DNA of 53,888 nt. It comes from Opitutaceae bacterium. Its GTDB lineage: Bacteria; Verrucomicrobiota; Verrucomicrobiia; Opitutales; Opitutaceae. The stretch is from NCBI GenBank assembly GCA_028280945.1, contig JANQKV010000023.1:1-53888 (forward strand). The letters run 5' to 3'. Each line of letters begins with the position of its first letter. The first letter of the stretch is position 1. The position numbers were made by a program, and so were the translations under genes. The notes beneath the pieces were generated by a model that saw only the letters and a list, made by a program, of their open reading frames with translations, made no database searches and was not told where the DNA came from. Of the stretch, positions 1 through 9,029 are shown piece after piece.

Positions 1-189
1 GTAGAATAATACATCGCCGCACCAGCCGGTGTGGCGGGGCCCTCCCTCCCGCCCTTTGGCCACGCTTGGCCAGGGGCGTGGATCGGGCGTCGCCAACCAT
101 CGGACATCGATAAGGCTTTGATGAACGGCAGATGAATTCGATGAATTTTCCGCTTCCCCCATCCCGGCTTCGCTCTTCGTATCCATCGC
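1..189. other. Gene-free leader upstream of the ROK kinase
   Basis: I see no coding region here. The only structure is a hairpin with arms at 15-23 and 28-36 (one G-T pair, 4-base loop). Read on the minus strand it is followed by an AT-rich stretch, so it may be a weak terminator for a gene to the right or a remnant. It is too weak to call as a terminator. The promoter of the following gene is presumably in this segment, but I found no convincing -10/-35 pair. Confidence 0.3.
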
Positions 190-1227
190 ATGGGTAACCA
201 AGGAGTCTACATCGGCACCGACAGCGGTGCGACCACGTCCAAGACCGGCGGCATTTTTGCCGATGGCAGCATCATTTCTCATGAGCTTCGCCAAAGCTCG
301 ACCAACTCCGCCGCTGGCACCGATGCGGTCATCGCCGGCTGGGTCGAAGGTGCCAAAGGCTTTATTGCCGACAACAATCTTTCGTGGGATGATGTCAAAG
401 GAGTGGGTCTCGCCCTGCCCGGCCCTTACCAGGAATATGGCATCCTGGCCAAGTCCTCGAACCTGCCCGCCAGTTTTGAAGGATGGAATTTCTGGGCCGA
501 CTACTCGAAGGCTCTTGAAGAGGCCGCGGGCCGACCCATCCCGCTGAGCACCGGAAACGATGGAGATCTGGGCGGCGTTGGTGAAGCGCACGCCGTTCGC
601 GGCGACGAAAAGGTTGGCGTGATCCTGTTGGCGCCGGGCTCCGGGCTAGGCTGCGCCTACGTCGACAAGAATGGTGAACACCTCGCGGGCGACAATTATG
701 CCGGTATGGAAGCGGGCCACATACCGGCCCCGCTTCACCTGCTGGGAAACCCGTCGGTTTACACCTGCGGCTGCGAACGGGACTGGGGCTGCATCGAACC
801 CTATACCACGATTTCGGGACTGCCCCAGTTGCTGCGCGATACCTTAAAACGTTACCCCGATCATCCGCTGGCCACCTCCGATGAGCCCATCAAAACCAAG
901 TGCCTCTCGCTCCGAGACTTGGCTCAAAAGGGCGATGAGATGGCCCTCGATATATTCGATTTTCAAGCCCGGGCATTGGGGCTTCATGCGGCGATCCTGA
1001 CCGTCATCCTCGACCCCACCTACGTCGTAATCGGTGGTGGACTCATTGACCCCGGAGCCACAACCCCCGAGTTCCGCGACCGCTATATGAGCGGGATTCG
1101 CAACGCCGCCATGCCCTACTTGTGGCCGAGGCAACGGGAAAACGTGAAGTTCGTCGAAGCCACCTTGGGTGAGCTTTCCCAAGCCATCGGCGCGGCCTTT
1201 GTCGCCCGCAAAGCGGCGCACAATTAA
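190..1227 (+). CDS. ROK family sugar kinase (glucokinase-like)
   Basis: 345 residues, a normal length for the ROK family (ATP-dependent sugar kinases and related repressors). An N-terminal phosphate-binding loop GTDSGATTSK is followed by the sugar-site motif GNDGDLGG, the ATP-site segment PGSGLGC, EAGH, and the family zinc cluster CGCERDWGCIE. There is no N-terminal helix-turn-helix, so it should be a kinase rather than a transcriptional repressor. It is cytosolic and would phosphorylate glucose or a related hexose, feeding glycolysis. The start is the first ATG after a leader with no gene. The next gene begins 64 bases downstream and is functionally unrelated. The substrate cannot be read from the sequence. 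Confidence 0.85.
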   Translation: MGNQGVYIGTDSGATTSKTGGIFADGSIISHELRQSSTNSAAGTDAVIAGWVEGAKGFIADNNLSWDDVKGVGLALPGPYQEYGILAKSSNLPASFEGWNFWADYSKALEEAAGRPIPLSTGNDGDLGGVGEAHAVRGDEKVGVILLAPGSGLGCAYVDKNGEHLAGDNYAGMEAGHIPAPLHLLGNPSVYTCGCERDWGCIEPYTTISGLPQLLRDTLKRYPDHPLATSDEPIKTKCLSLRDLAQKGDEMALDIFDFQARALGLHAAILTVILDPTYVVIGGGLIDPGATTPEFRDRYMSGIRNAAMPYLWPRQRENVKFVEATLGELSQAIGAAFVARKAAHN

Positions 1228-1291
1228 CCCACCGTTGCCGAATCAGGTTTTGCAGGAGGCAACAAGGGCAACGAAGCTGAGCCCATTCAGC

Positions 1292-2305
1292 ATGCCTTGG
1301 TTCTCTTTACTGCCTTCTGTAAAAACCATTTTCTGCGGTCTGCTGGCCGTTTGGGCGACTGGATCGGTCGCTGCCAACTACAAAGGCGCCATCGTCATCG
1401 ATGTGGATTCCGGGGCCGCCTTGTTTAAGGACAATGCCGACTACGTTGGGCCGCCCGCCAGTGTCACGAAGCTCATGACGTTTCTGGTTGTGCATGATCT
1501 TATCGAAACCGGCCGTATTTCCCTCAACACGCCCGTCACGATCTCGGCCGCGGATTCCCGCATGGGAGGCACCCAAGTCTGGCTGAAGCACAACGAAGTC
1601 TTCCCGGTTCGTGAACTGCTCTATGCGCTCATGGTCCAATCCGCCAACGACGCCGCCCATGCTCTCAGCCACGCAGCCGGCACCACTCGCGACGAGTTTG
1701 TCGCTTTGATGAATCAACGCAGCCGTGAAATCGGCATGCCCAACACGATCTGGCGCACGCCGCACGGATTGCCGCCACGGTCGCGCCGACTGGACGAAAC
1801 CGATCAAACCTCACCCCGGGATCTCGCCCGCCTGGCTCTGGTCCTGGTGGATCAAACCGACGTCCTGACCTACTCCTCAATCGAGAAACGACCGTTTGGC
1901 AGTGCTGTCCGCGAGAAGCCGGTGGAAATGGACAACCACAACAACCTGCTCGGCAAAGTCCGTGGCGTGGACGGCTTGAAGACGGGCTTCACACGCGCGG
2001 CCGGGTTCTGCCTCGCGGCTACCGTGGAGCGTGATGGCCGTCGCATCATTGCCGTGATCATGGGCAGCCCCTCCGCGAAGGAGCGGGATTTCGAAATGAT
2101 CAATCTGATCGATCGAGCGTTCGCAACGGATCTACCGGAACCGGCGGTGCTCAACACTGCGCCAAACCCTCTTCCGCCTCCTGCAACAACTTCGCCAAAG
2201 CTTGAACCTCTCCTGCTCCCTACGATTGGCGAATCGCCCGGAACATTGCCCGGAAAAGACTCGACCGAGCCCCCTCCCGCCGTGCGTTTTGATTTCCCGA
2301 ACTGA
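1292..2305 (+). CDS. Serine-type D-Ala-D-Ala carboxypeptidase (peptidase S11)
   Basis: 337 residues from the ATG at 1292, chosen because it starts a signal peptide (hydrophobic stretch to about residue 28); an upstream in-frame start would overlap the ROK gene and place charged residues before it. All three penicillin-binding-protein motifs are present: SVTK at residues 57-60, SAN at 117-119 and KTG at 230-232. Enzymes of this family trim the terminal D-alanine from peptidoglycan stem peptides in the periplasm. The C-terminal 60 residues are Pro-rich and low-complexity, and there is no obvious amphipathic membrane anchor like that of PBP5, so it may be soluble or loosely associated. It probably stands alone; neighbours are not cell-wall genes. 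Confidence 0.9.
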   Translation: MPWFSLLPSVKTIFCGLLAVWATGSVAANYKGAIVIDVDSGAALFKDNADYVGPPASVTKLMTFLVVHDLIETGRISLNTPVTISAADSRMGGTQVWLKHNEVFPVRELLYALMVQSANDAAHALSHAAGTTRDEFVALMNQRSREIGMPNTIWRTPHGLPPRSRRLDETDQTSPRDLARLALVLVDQTDVLTYSSIEKRPFGSAVREKPVEMDNHNNLLGKVRGVDGLKTGFTRAAGFCLAATVERDGRRIIAVIMGSPSAKERDFEMINLIDRAFATDLPEPAVLNTAPNPLPPPATTSPKLEPLLLPTIGESPGTLPGKDSTEPPPAVRFDFPN

Positions 2306-2343
2306 CCACGTCCCGTCGAGTGTCACGTATTAAGTGACAAACC

Positions 2344-2679
2344 ATGAGTGTCGATAATCCGGACGAGATCGATTTTGTCAGCCAGTCCCAGGAGACGGGC
2401 ACGGTGACCATGGTCATATCGGACCATTTGCCGTGGGACGATCTGCCCGGCCATCTGGTGATGCTGCAGCAGAAGATCGCCAACTACCGGCAGTTTATTC
2501 AATCGGGCAACATCAACACCCTGACCCCTTCCGCTCGAAACAACCTCAAGGCCATCGAGGTATTCTTTATGATCAAACCGCCCCGCGGCCCGGCGACCGC
2601 TTTTTTGGAGGACATCGGCAGTGAACTGGGCAAAGTCGGGATCGACTTCAAATATCGGAAATTCGAAGGACCGTTTTAA
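2344..2679 (+). CDS. Small conserved protein, DUF6572-like
   Basis: 111 residues, acidic, no signal peptide and no membrane segment. It opens with MSVDNPDEIDFV and continues with an HLPWDDL motif, then a helix-rich region, which together resemble the DUF6572 family of short cytosolic proteins; I recognise this from memory, not from a search. Function is unknown. It starts 38 bases after the carboxypeptidase and ends 23 bases before the convergent transporter gene. Its codon use resembles its neighbours, so I see no sign of recent transfer. Confidence 0.75.
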   Translation: MSVDNPDEIDFVSQSQETGTVTMVISDHLPWDDLPGHLVMLQQKIANYRQFIQSGNINTLTPSARNNLKAIEVFFMIKPPRGPATAFLEDIGSELGKVGIDFKYRKFEGPF

Positions 2680-2702
2680 GGTTGGTCCTCCGCCCGGCTG
2701 GT

Positions 2703-3434
2703 CTAATGGCTGTGGGAAACCAGCACTGATATTGCCGCGAGAACAAAAAAGAGCCCGGCCAGCAAGCCCGCTTCGTATTTCTCAAAGCGAGCCAGTTCAA
2801 AGCGCTTGCTCCCCAGCAGCGTAAGCCACGTAAGCAGGGTCATGCTTGCAATCGTCCCTACTGCCAAAATCCCGCTTAACAGTAGAAATCCCGGCCATCC
2901 AAATTGGACGCCGGAGAGGTAAATCGGGAGAAAGCCCTCGCACGGGCTGAGGGTTACCATCGAAAACAGCCCTCCCATGGCCGCCCAATCGCCTTTGCGT
3001 GATTCCATCAGGGGCGAATCCGCCAGCTCCTCGTCCCAGTGGGAATGGCCATGATCGTGATCATGGCCGCAATCCTCGCTCGGCTGGTGCTGGCCGCCCG
3101 GCGGATGGTGGTGACAAATCCCCTTCCCCTGCCATTGGCGCCACGCGAAATATCCGCCTACACCGGCAAGCACACCCGCAATCAAAAACGGGAAAAGATG
3201 CTCCAGGGATTCCTCCAACTCGAACCCCGCCCAAGCGATCAAAAACCCGATGAGCGTTGTCATGAGCACATGCCCCGAACCCGCCGCCGCGGTGATTGCC
3301 ACGGTGCGGCCCCGGCTCCAGCCGCGCGCTTTCCCCACCAGGACAAATGGGACCCAGTGGGTCGGAATCACCGCATGCAAAATCGCTACCGTAAAACCGG
3401 TGAGCGTGATGGAAAGGAGAGCGGTATCGTTCAT
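2703..3434 (-). CDS. Polytopic membrane protein with His-rich loop, probable metal-ion transporter
   Basis: 243 residues with about six hydrophobic segments. Between the third and fourth segments lies a cytosolic-type loop rich in histidine and aspartate (CHHHPPGG followed by DHDHGHSHW), and the protein ends in HSH. The first helix carries HAVIPTHW and a later one TLSPCEGFLP, a pattern seen in HupE/UreJ, RcnA and sulfite-exporter-like transporters. A nickel, cobalt or zinc transporter is the most economical reading, but direction and metal are open. It is convergent with the DUF6572-like gene and divergent from the arginine operon, so its promoter shares the 208-base interval that holds the predicted promoter at 3527. 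Confidence 0.7.
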   Translation of the reverse strand: MNDTALLSITLTGFTVAILHAVIPTHWVPFVLVGKARGWSRGRTVAITAAAGSGHVLMTTLIGFLIAWAGFELEESLEHLFPFLIAGVLAGVGGYFAWRQWQGKGICHHHPPGGQHQPSEDCGHDHDHGHSHWDEELADSPLMESRKGDWAAMGGLFSMVTLSPCEGFLPIYLSGVQFGWPGFLLLSGILAVGTIASMTLLTWLTLLGSKRFELARFEKYEAGLLAGLFFVLAAISVLVSHSH

Positions 3435-3526
3435 GTGTTTGAGGGCTGCCGCCCGGGAAGTGAAACAGCCGACCCGACCACCGTGCCGTTGTCCAATGCG
3501 AACTCCAACAAAGTCGTCAACCTTGG

Positions 3527-3555
3527 GCGACAGGTCAGCGGTGCGATACTATAAT
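3527..3555 (+). promoter_or_regulatory. Predicted sigma-70 promoter of the M20-astA-astD-yfcC operon
   Basis: A perfect -10 hexamer TATAAT lies at 3550-3555. A -35-like GCGACA (four of six matches to TTGACA) lies at 3527-3532, giving the ideal 17-base spacer. It sits 88 bases upstream of the first ATG of the operon, with no other gene between. No transcript data support it. Confidence 0.5.
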
Positions 3556-3642
3556 CAAATCGGGATACACCGTAAGTTGTAATGCTCTGGTTCGCATCGT
3601 GCTGGGCTTGAACCCATTGGTTTGTTATGGAAACGCTCCACT

Positions 3643-4902
3643 ATGCCCGCCCCCGGCAATACGACTTCTCTTGAAGAGCACCCGGCTTGTGAAGATGCCC
3701 GGGTATACTTGGCCGGCCGCTCGACCGAGATGATCGAGACCCTGCGCACGTGGGCCGACCAGAACTCCGGATCCGACAACGTTGCCGGCATCGAACGGAT
3801 GGCGGAACTGGTAAAGGAACACGCGTTGTTCTTGCCCGGGAAATTTTCCCCGCTGACGGCTCCTGATTCCGACACCACCTGCGCCTTGCGTTGGGAGCAT
3901 ATGCCCCGGCCCGGCCTGCCCCGGGTGTTGCTGAATGGCCATTTGGATACCGTGTTTCCCGCGGATCATCCTTTTCAACGCTGCCACATCGATGACCATG
4001 GCCGCATCCATGGCCCGGGGGTGGCGGACATGAAAGGTGGACTGGTCATCCTGTTTGAGGCCCTGCGGGCCTTTCTTCGCAGCGGACTGCACGACCGCCT
4101 GGCCTGGGAAGTCTTGGTCACCTTTGACGAAGAAGTCGGGTCACCGACAAATTTCGATCATCTGAAAGCCGCCGCGCAACGCAACGATGTTGGCCTGGCT
4201 TTTGAATCCTCTCCGCACGTGGACGAGTTGATCCGCAACCGCATGGGCACGGGTGTCATCGACATCACCTGCCGGGGCAAGGCCGCGCATGCCGGCCGCA
4301 ACTTCGCCGACGGCCGCAATGCGATTCTGGCGCTCGGAAACTATCTTCAGCATATCAACAAACTGAATACATCGATTCCCGGAGGCATCGTCAACGTGGG
4401 CGCCATCACCGGGGGTGGGCCCGTCAACGTCGTTCCCGACTCCGCTTCCGCATCAGTCAACCTGCGCGCTATCGACCCCGCCACGCAGGATGAGATGATG
4501 CATGAACTCCGGGCCATCGCGTCCCGTATCTCCTCCGAAACCGAGTGCACCATCGATTTGAGCGGAGGCTTTACCCGCCCTCCCAAGGTAGCCGGCCCTG
4601 CCACGGAAAAACTGCTCAGGGCCGTGAAACGTGTCGGTCACACCCTCGATCTTGACATCAGCTGGCGCGATACGGGCGGCGCTTCCGACGGCAATATTCT
4701 CCAACATGCCGGCCTGCCGACGATTGATAATCTCGGTGCGGTTGGCACCCATCTCCACAGCGATGCCGAGTTTGCGGAATGCGCCCGGTTTGTCCCCCGT
4801 GCCCAACTCACGGCCTGTTTTCTCATCAATCTGGCGGCGGGACGTCTTGACGAAAACGGGATCGCTTTCGTCGACCAACTTGGAGATCCCCGCGCTTCGT
4901 GA
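3643..4902 (+). CDS. M20 family metallohydrolase, candidate N-succinylglutamate desuccinylase
   Basis: 419 residues from the ATG at 3643; a TTG 21 bases upstream is the alternative. Zinc ligands and catalytic residues of the M20/ArgE/DapE/CPG2 clan are visible: H100 and D102 in LNGHLDT, D129 in GVADMKGG, the glutamate pair 163-164 in FDEEVGS, and H372 in HLHSDAEF. Between them is the dimerisation domain of about 110 residues. It overlaps astA by four bases (GTGA) and opens an AST operon that has no AstE. Because M20 members remove succinyl (DapE) or acetyl (ArgE) groups or act next to glutamate (CPG2), hydrolysis of N-succinylglutamate to succinate and glutamate is the best guess. A dipeptidase acting on beta-Asp-Arg is the alternative. 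Family is certain; the substrate is inference. Confidence 0.85.
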   Translation: MPAPGNTTSLEEHPACEDARVYLAGRSTEMIETLRTWADQNSGSDNVAGIERMAELVKEHALFLPGKFSPLTAPDSDTTCALRWEHMPRPGLPRVLLNGHLDTVFPADHPFQRCHIDDHGRIHGPGVADMKGGLVILFEALRAFLRSGLHDRLAWEVLVTFDEEVGSPTNFDHLKAAAQRNDVGLAFESSPHVDELIRNRMGTGVIDITCRGKAAHAGRNFADGRNAILALGNYLQHINKLNTSIPGGIVNVGAITGGGPVNVVPDSASASVNLRAIDPATQDEMMHELRAIASRISSETECTIDLSGGFTRPPKVAGPATEKLLRAVKRVGHTLDLDISWRDTGGASDGNILQHAGLPTIDNLGAVGTHLHSDAEFAECARFVPRAQLTACFLINLAAGRLDENGIAFVDQLGDPRAS

Positions 4903-5954
4903 ATGCCTCGATCAGAAACTACGTTTTGCGGCCCGCCGCGCTTGCCGATCTTGACGCCATTGTGGCGCTGGTGGGCAGCCTGACCGATTCCCTTACGTCA
5001 CTTCCGCAGGAACCGGATTTCATTTTAAGGCGAATCCACAAGTCGATGCATTCCTTCTACCCGCACGTCGATGCTCCCGGCAGCGAACAGTATCTTTTTG
5101 TGCTGGATGGTCCCGATGGTGTGGTCGGCATCTCGGCCATCATCGCCCGCGTCGGTGGTTATCAGCCGTTCTACACCTTCGAGATCACGCACGAGGATTT
5201 CACGCATGGCCCCCTTGGCATCGCCAAAAAAATCCCGACCCTGAGCCTTAAACTCAACCACGACGGTCCCTCTGAAATTGGCAGTCTCTATCTGCACCCG
5301 AACCATCGGCGCGACGGCCTGGGACGACTGCTCTCGCTCGGCCGCTTTCTCTTCATGGCGCAGTTTCCGCACCGCTTTCGGGGCCAGACCCTCGCCGAGC
5401 TGCGGGGCTATCTCGACGAAAACGGCGACTCCCCGTTTTGGCAGCGAGTCGGCAAGCCGTTTTTCGAAACCGAATTCACCGACGCCGATTTTCTCAGCGG
5501 CCTGGGCAACAAGTCCTTCATTCGCGATCTCATGCCCCGGCATCCGTTTTACACCAATCTGCTGCCGCCTGATGTGCAGGAAGTGATCGGCCGGGTGCAT
5601 CATCAGACCGAGCCGGCCAAGGCACTCATCGAGGCCGAAGGTTTTTCGACCATCAACGAAGTCGATATCTTTGATGCCGGCCCCATCCTGCAGGCGGAAA
5701 CCCGATCCATCCGCACCATTGCCGCCCGCCGCAATTTCAGAATCGCGGGACTGGTCGACGAGGAGGCCCTACCGGGCACCCCGTGGCATGCCGCCAACCG
5801 AGCCCTGGAATTTCGAGCCTGCATCGCACGCGCAGAGGTCGAGGAGGGGAAGTGCCTCCTCTCCTCCCGCGCAGCCCAAACGCTCCAGCTGGGACTCGGC
5901 GACACCGTGCAACTCGCACCCGCGCGACCTCCCTCAGCTGTCACCTCGTCATGA
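4899..5954 (+). CDS. astA: Arginine N-succinyltransferase
   Basis: 351 residues, close to the 344 usual for AstA. It transfers succinyl from succinyl-CoA to the alpha-amino group of arginine, the first step of the AST pathway. Family signatures are clear: RPAALADLD at the start, then EIGSLYLHPNHRRDGLG and GRFLFMAQFPHRF of the acyltransferase core, and FFETEF further on. The start is GTG at 4899, overlapping the end of the M20 gene by four bases. It ends in an ATGA overlap with astD. Both junctions indicate translational coupling in one operon. No sign of damage. Confidence 0.95.
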   Translation: MNASIRNYVLRPAALADLDAIVALVGSLTDSLTSLPQEPDFILRRIHKSMHSFYPHVDAPGSEQYLFVLDGPDGVVGISAIIARVGGYQPFYTFEITHEDFTHGPLGIAKKIPTLSLKLNHDGPSEIGSLYLHPNHRRDGLGRLLSLGRFLFMAQFPHRFRGQTLAELRGYLDENGDSPFWQRVGKPFFETEFTDADFLSGLGNKSFIRDLMPRHPFYTNLLPPDVQEVIGRVHHQTEPAKALIEAEGFSTINEVDIFDAGPILQAETRSIRTIAARRNFRIAGLVDEEALPGTPWHAANRALEFRACIARAEVEEGKCLLSSRAAQTLQLGLGDTVQLAPARPPSAVTSS

Positions 5955-7408
5955 TTCAAACCGTCATCGGAAATGAGGCCCGGCCCGGCGAAAGCGATGC
6001 CGTTGTCTGCAACCGCAACCCGTCCACTGGCGAAATTGTCCCCGCGTGGCCGAGCGCCAGCGCTGCTCAAGTGGACGCGGCCGTGGCCGCCGCCCGCTCC
6101 GCTGCTTCGGCCTGGTCCACCCGCAGCCTGGCCGATCGCGAGTCCCTGCTGCGTCGCTATGCCGAGGTGGCCGCCGAGCAAGGCGAGGCGTTTGCCGCCG
6201 CCATTCAGGCCGAAGCCGGCAAACCCCTGTGGGAAGCGCGCCAGGAAGCCAAGGCCGTGGTCGGAAAGATTGAGCTCTCCATCAAAGCCTACGCGCAGCG
6301 TTGCGCCGAATTCGGCAGCGGACCGGGAAAAACCCGTTTTAAACCGCACGGCGTGTTGGGTGTGCTGGGTCCCTTCAACTTTCCCGCCCACCTGCCCAAC
6401 GGCCACATCGTGCCCGCTCTCCTGGCCGGCAATACTGTCGTCTTCAAACCCAGTGAACGTGTTCCCACTGCCGCCCAGATCATGATGGCATGCTGGCAGG
6501 AGGCGGGACTGCCCGCCGGCGTGCTGAATCTCGTGCAAGGTGGTCGCGATACCGGGGCGGCCCTGGCTCAACATGAAGGCATCGACGGACTGCTTTTCAC
6601 CGGAGGGTCGGCCCTCGGCGAAAAACTTCGGCGCGAGTTCGCCGCCAAACCGGCGAAAATGCTCGCCCTTGAATTGGGTGGAAACAACCCGCTGGTCGTG
6701 TGGGAGCCGGACAATCTCGACCTGGCGGTGAATTTAATCCTGCAGAGTGCTTACGTGACCGCCGGCCAGCGCTGCACCTGCGCCCGCCGCTTGATTGTGC
6801 CGGAGGGTCCGACAGGCGAGGCGCTTCTCGACGCCCTCGTGGCAGCCATCGACCAGCTGCGGGTGGGCTCCGCCCACGCCACTCCCGAGGTCTTCATGGG
6901 GCCGGTAATCGGAGCGGCCGCAGCCAAGACCCTGGTAGCCAAGCAACAGGAGCTGATCGACCGCGGCGCCAAGGCTCTCCGCCTGCTGCGGCATACCAAT
7001 CCGGATACCGGATTGGTGACCCCGGGACTGATGGATGCGACCGGGATCAACGATTTGGCCGACGAGGAAATGTTCGGTCCGCTGCTCACGGTCCGCCGTG
7101 TCGCCACCTTCGAAGATGCCATCGCCGAGGCAAATCGCACGGCCTACGGGCTGGCGGCCGGATTGGTTTCTCCCGATCACGCCCAATACGAGGTCTTCTC
7201 GCGGGAAGTCCGCAGCGGTATCATCAATTGGAATACCCAACTCACGGGCGCGTCCGGAGCCGCCCCGTTCGGCGGGCTCGGGCTGAGTGGAAACTTCCGG
7301 CCGAGCGGTTTTTTTGCCGCCGACTATTGTTCCTACGCCGTCGCCAGCCTGGAAGCCGGTGAACTTAACCCGGATGCACCGGTGCCGCCCGGATTGCGTC
7401 CGGATTGA
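5951..7408 (+). CDS. astD: N-succinylglutamate 5-semialdehyde dehydrogenase
   Basis: 485 residues from the ATG at 5951, which overlaps the astA stop as ATGA; the frame stays open further upstream but only over astA. It oxidises N-succinylglutamate semialdehyde to N-succinylglutamate with NAD, step four of the AST pathway. Aldehyde dehydrogenase features are complete: GPFNFPAHLPNGH, the cofactor motif FTGGS near residue 217, the general base E241 in ELGGNNP, and catalytic C275 in GQRCTCARR, which is the typical AstD form of the motif. It overlaps the next gene if that one starts at TTG 7405. Confidence 0.95.
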   Translation: MIQTVIGNEARPGESDAVVCNRNPSTGEIVPAWPSASAAQVDAAVAAARSAASAWSTRSLADRESLLRRYAEVAAEQGEAFAAAIQAEAGKPLWEARQEAKAVVGKIELSIKAYAQRCAEFGSGPGKTRFKPHGVLGVLGPFNFPAHLPNGHIVPALLAGNTVVFKPSERVPTAAQIMMACWQEAGLPAGVLNLVQGGRDTGAALAQHEGIDGLLFTGGSALGEKLRREFAAKPAKMLALELGGNNPLVVWEPDNLDLAVNLILQSAYVTAGQRCTCARRLIVPEGPTGEALLDALVAAIDQLRVGSAHATPEVFMGPVIGAAAAKTLVAKQQELIDRGAKALRLLRHTNPDTGLVTPGLMDATGINDLADEEMFGPLLTVRRVATFEDAIAEANRTAYGLAAGLVSPDHAQYEVFSREVRSGIINWNTQLTGASGAAPFGGLGLSGNFRPSGFFAADYCSYAVASLEAGELNPDAPVPPGLRPD

Positions 7409-7437
7409 GTCACATACTTCCCCCTGATCCCGCAGCC

Positions 7438-9024
7438 ATGTCTTCAAGTCCGCCATTGCCCAAGCCGTCGCAACACCTGCAGCGCTGGGAGATGCCGGAT
7501 GCCTACATCATCATCTTCATCGTCATCGCCTTGGCCGCGTTGACGACCTACCTGGTGCCGGCCGGTTACTTTTCCCTCAAGGAGGTGACCTACGAGGAAA
7601 ACGGTCAGGTCCACACGCGCTCGGTGATCGATCCGGCCACGTTTGAATACGCCCGGGACGCCGAAGGAAAGCCTGCGAAGGTCAACGTCAGTCTGTTTTC
7701 GGGCGAGGCCCACCAGGGGTCTACCCGCATCCATCGCTTCCCGTCCGACGCCAACTCAAACATCGGTTTTTTTAACTATGCGTTCGAGGGCATCACTTCC
7801 GGGAGCAAATACGGTGCAGCCGTCGGCGTGATGGCCTTCATTTTGGTCATTGGCGGCGCCTTTGGCATCATCTCCCGCACGGGGGCCATCGAGGTCGGCA
7901 TCCTCAACGTCATTCACCACACCCAGGGAAAGGACCTGTTGCTGATCCCGGCACTTTTTCTGATCTTCTCACTGGGCGGTGCCATATTCGGCATGGGCGA
8001 AGAGGCGATCGCTTTTGCCGTCATCGTCACCCCCCTCATGGTGCGCCTGGGCTACGACAACATCACGGCAGTCATGGTCACTTACGGGGCGACTCAGATC
8101 GGATTCGCCACGTCGTGGATGAATCCTTTCAGCATCAGCGTCGCGCAGGGTTTGGCGGAAATCCCGGTGCTTTCCGGAGCTCGTTTTCGCATCATCATGT
8201 GGGCGCTCTTCACGCTGGGTGTCATGGTTTATGTGATACGCTATGCCCGGGTGATCAAGCGGGATCCCTCCCGCTCACTCGCCTACAAATCTGATGATGG
8301 ATTTCGCGGGAGCTCCGCCGAGGCAACGGGATCGGCCGGGGAGGCATTTGGCTGGGGCCACGGCGTGGTGCTCGCCGTGGTCACCCTAGGCCTGGTTTGG
8401 ATCATCTACGGCGTGACGGTCTACCAGTATTACATACCGGAAATCGCCACGCAGTTCTTTATCATTGGAGTCGTGGCCGGCGTGACGGGGGTGGCCTTTA
8501 AACTCCGTCATATGCGGATCAACGACATCGCGATCGGCTTTCGCCGTGGCGCCAGTGACCTGCTTGGGGCGGCAATGATCGTGGGCATGGCGAAGGGCAT
8601 CGTGCTGATTCTCGGTGGCGACAACAGCACGGAGCCCAGCGTGCTCAACACCTTGCTGCACGAGGTGAGCCATTGGATCGAACCGCTGCCCGCCCAATTA
8701 TCCGCGGTCGGCATGCTGGTGTTTCAAAGCGGCCTCAACTTCTTCATTCCGTCCGGCTCGGGCCAAGCGGCCCTCACCGTGCCCCTGATGGCCCCGTTGG
8801 CCGATCTCGCCGGGCTCAATCGCCAGATCGCCGTGCTGGCCTTTCAGCTCGGCGACGGATTCACCAATTTGATCATCCCCACCAGTGCGTCCCTGATGGG
8901 CACGCTGGCGGTGGCGAGACTGGACTATGTCACGTGGTTCCGGTTCTTCTGGAAAATCCAGGTTGCGCTTTTCGTGACCGCCGCCGCCACGATGTTGCTG
9001 GCCGTTTCGATCGGCTACAGCTGA
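7438..9024 (+). CDS. YfcC family basic amino-acid or dipeptide permease
   Basis: 528 residues from the ATG at 7438; a TTG at 7405, overlapping astD by four bases, would add 11 residues. The protein has roughly twelve hydrophobic segments and a periplasmic-type loop after the first one. Motifs such as GGAFGII, GMGEEAIAFA, and FFIPSGSGQAALT near the end are those of the YfcC/DcuC-like family, whose members include arginine/ornithine exchangers and other amino-acid carriers. Its place as the last gene of the AST operon suggests it imports arginine or the dipeptide beta-Asp-Arg across the inner membrane. The exact substrate is not readable. Confidence 0.85.
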   Translation: MSSSPPLPKPSQHLQRWEMPDAYIIIFIVIALAALTTYLVPAGYFSLKEVTYEENGQVHTRSVIDPATFEYARDAEGKPAKVNVSLFSGEAHQGSTRIHRFPSDANSNIGFFNYAFEGITSGSKYGAAVGVMAFILVIGGAFGIISRTGAIEVGILNVIHHTQGKDLLLIPALFLIFSLGGAIFGMGEEAIAFAVIVTPLMVRLGYDNITAVMVTYGATQIGFATSWMNPFSISVAQGLAEIPVLSGARFRIIMWALFTLGVMVYVIRYARVIKRDPSRSLAYKSDDGFRGSSAEATGSAGEAFGWGHGVVLAVVTLGLVWIIYGVTVYQYYIPEIATQFFIIGVVAGVTGVAFKLRHMRINDIAIGFRRGASDLLGAAMIVGMAKGIVLILGGDNSTEPSVLNTLLHEVSHWIEPLPAQLSAVGMLVFQSGLNFFIPSGSGQAALTVPLMAPLADLAGLNRQIAVLAFQLGDGFTNLIIPTSASLMGTLAVARLDYVTWFRFFWKIQVALFVTAAATMLLAVSIGYS

Positions 9025-9029
9025 GGCCG

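Noticed and set aside
1169-1291. A longer start for the D-Ala-D-Ala carboxypeptidase
   Set aside because: It overlaps the ROK gene and would bury the signal peptide behind 41 non-conserved residues.
3643-4902. Reading the M20 gene as a CphZ-type cyanophycin dipeptide hydrolase
   Set aside because: As I recall, CphZ belongs to the AstE/aspartoacylase-like family, not M20; and an isoaspartyl peptidase is already present for the dipeptide.
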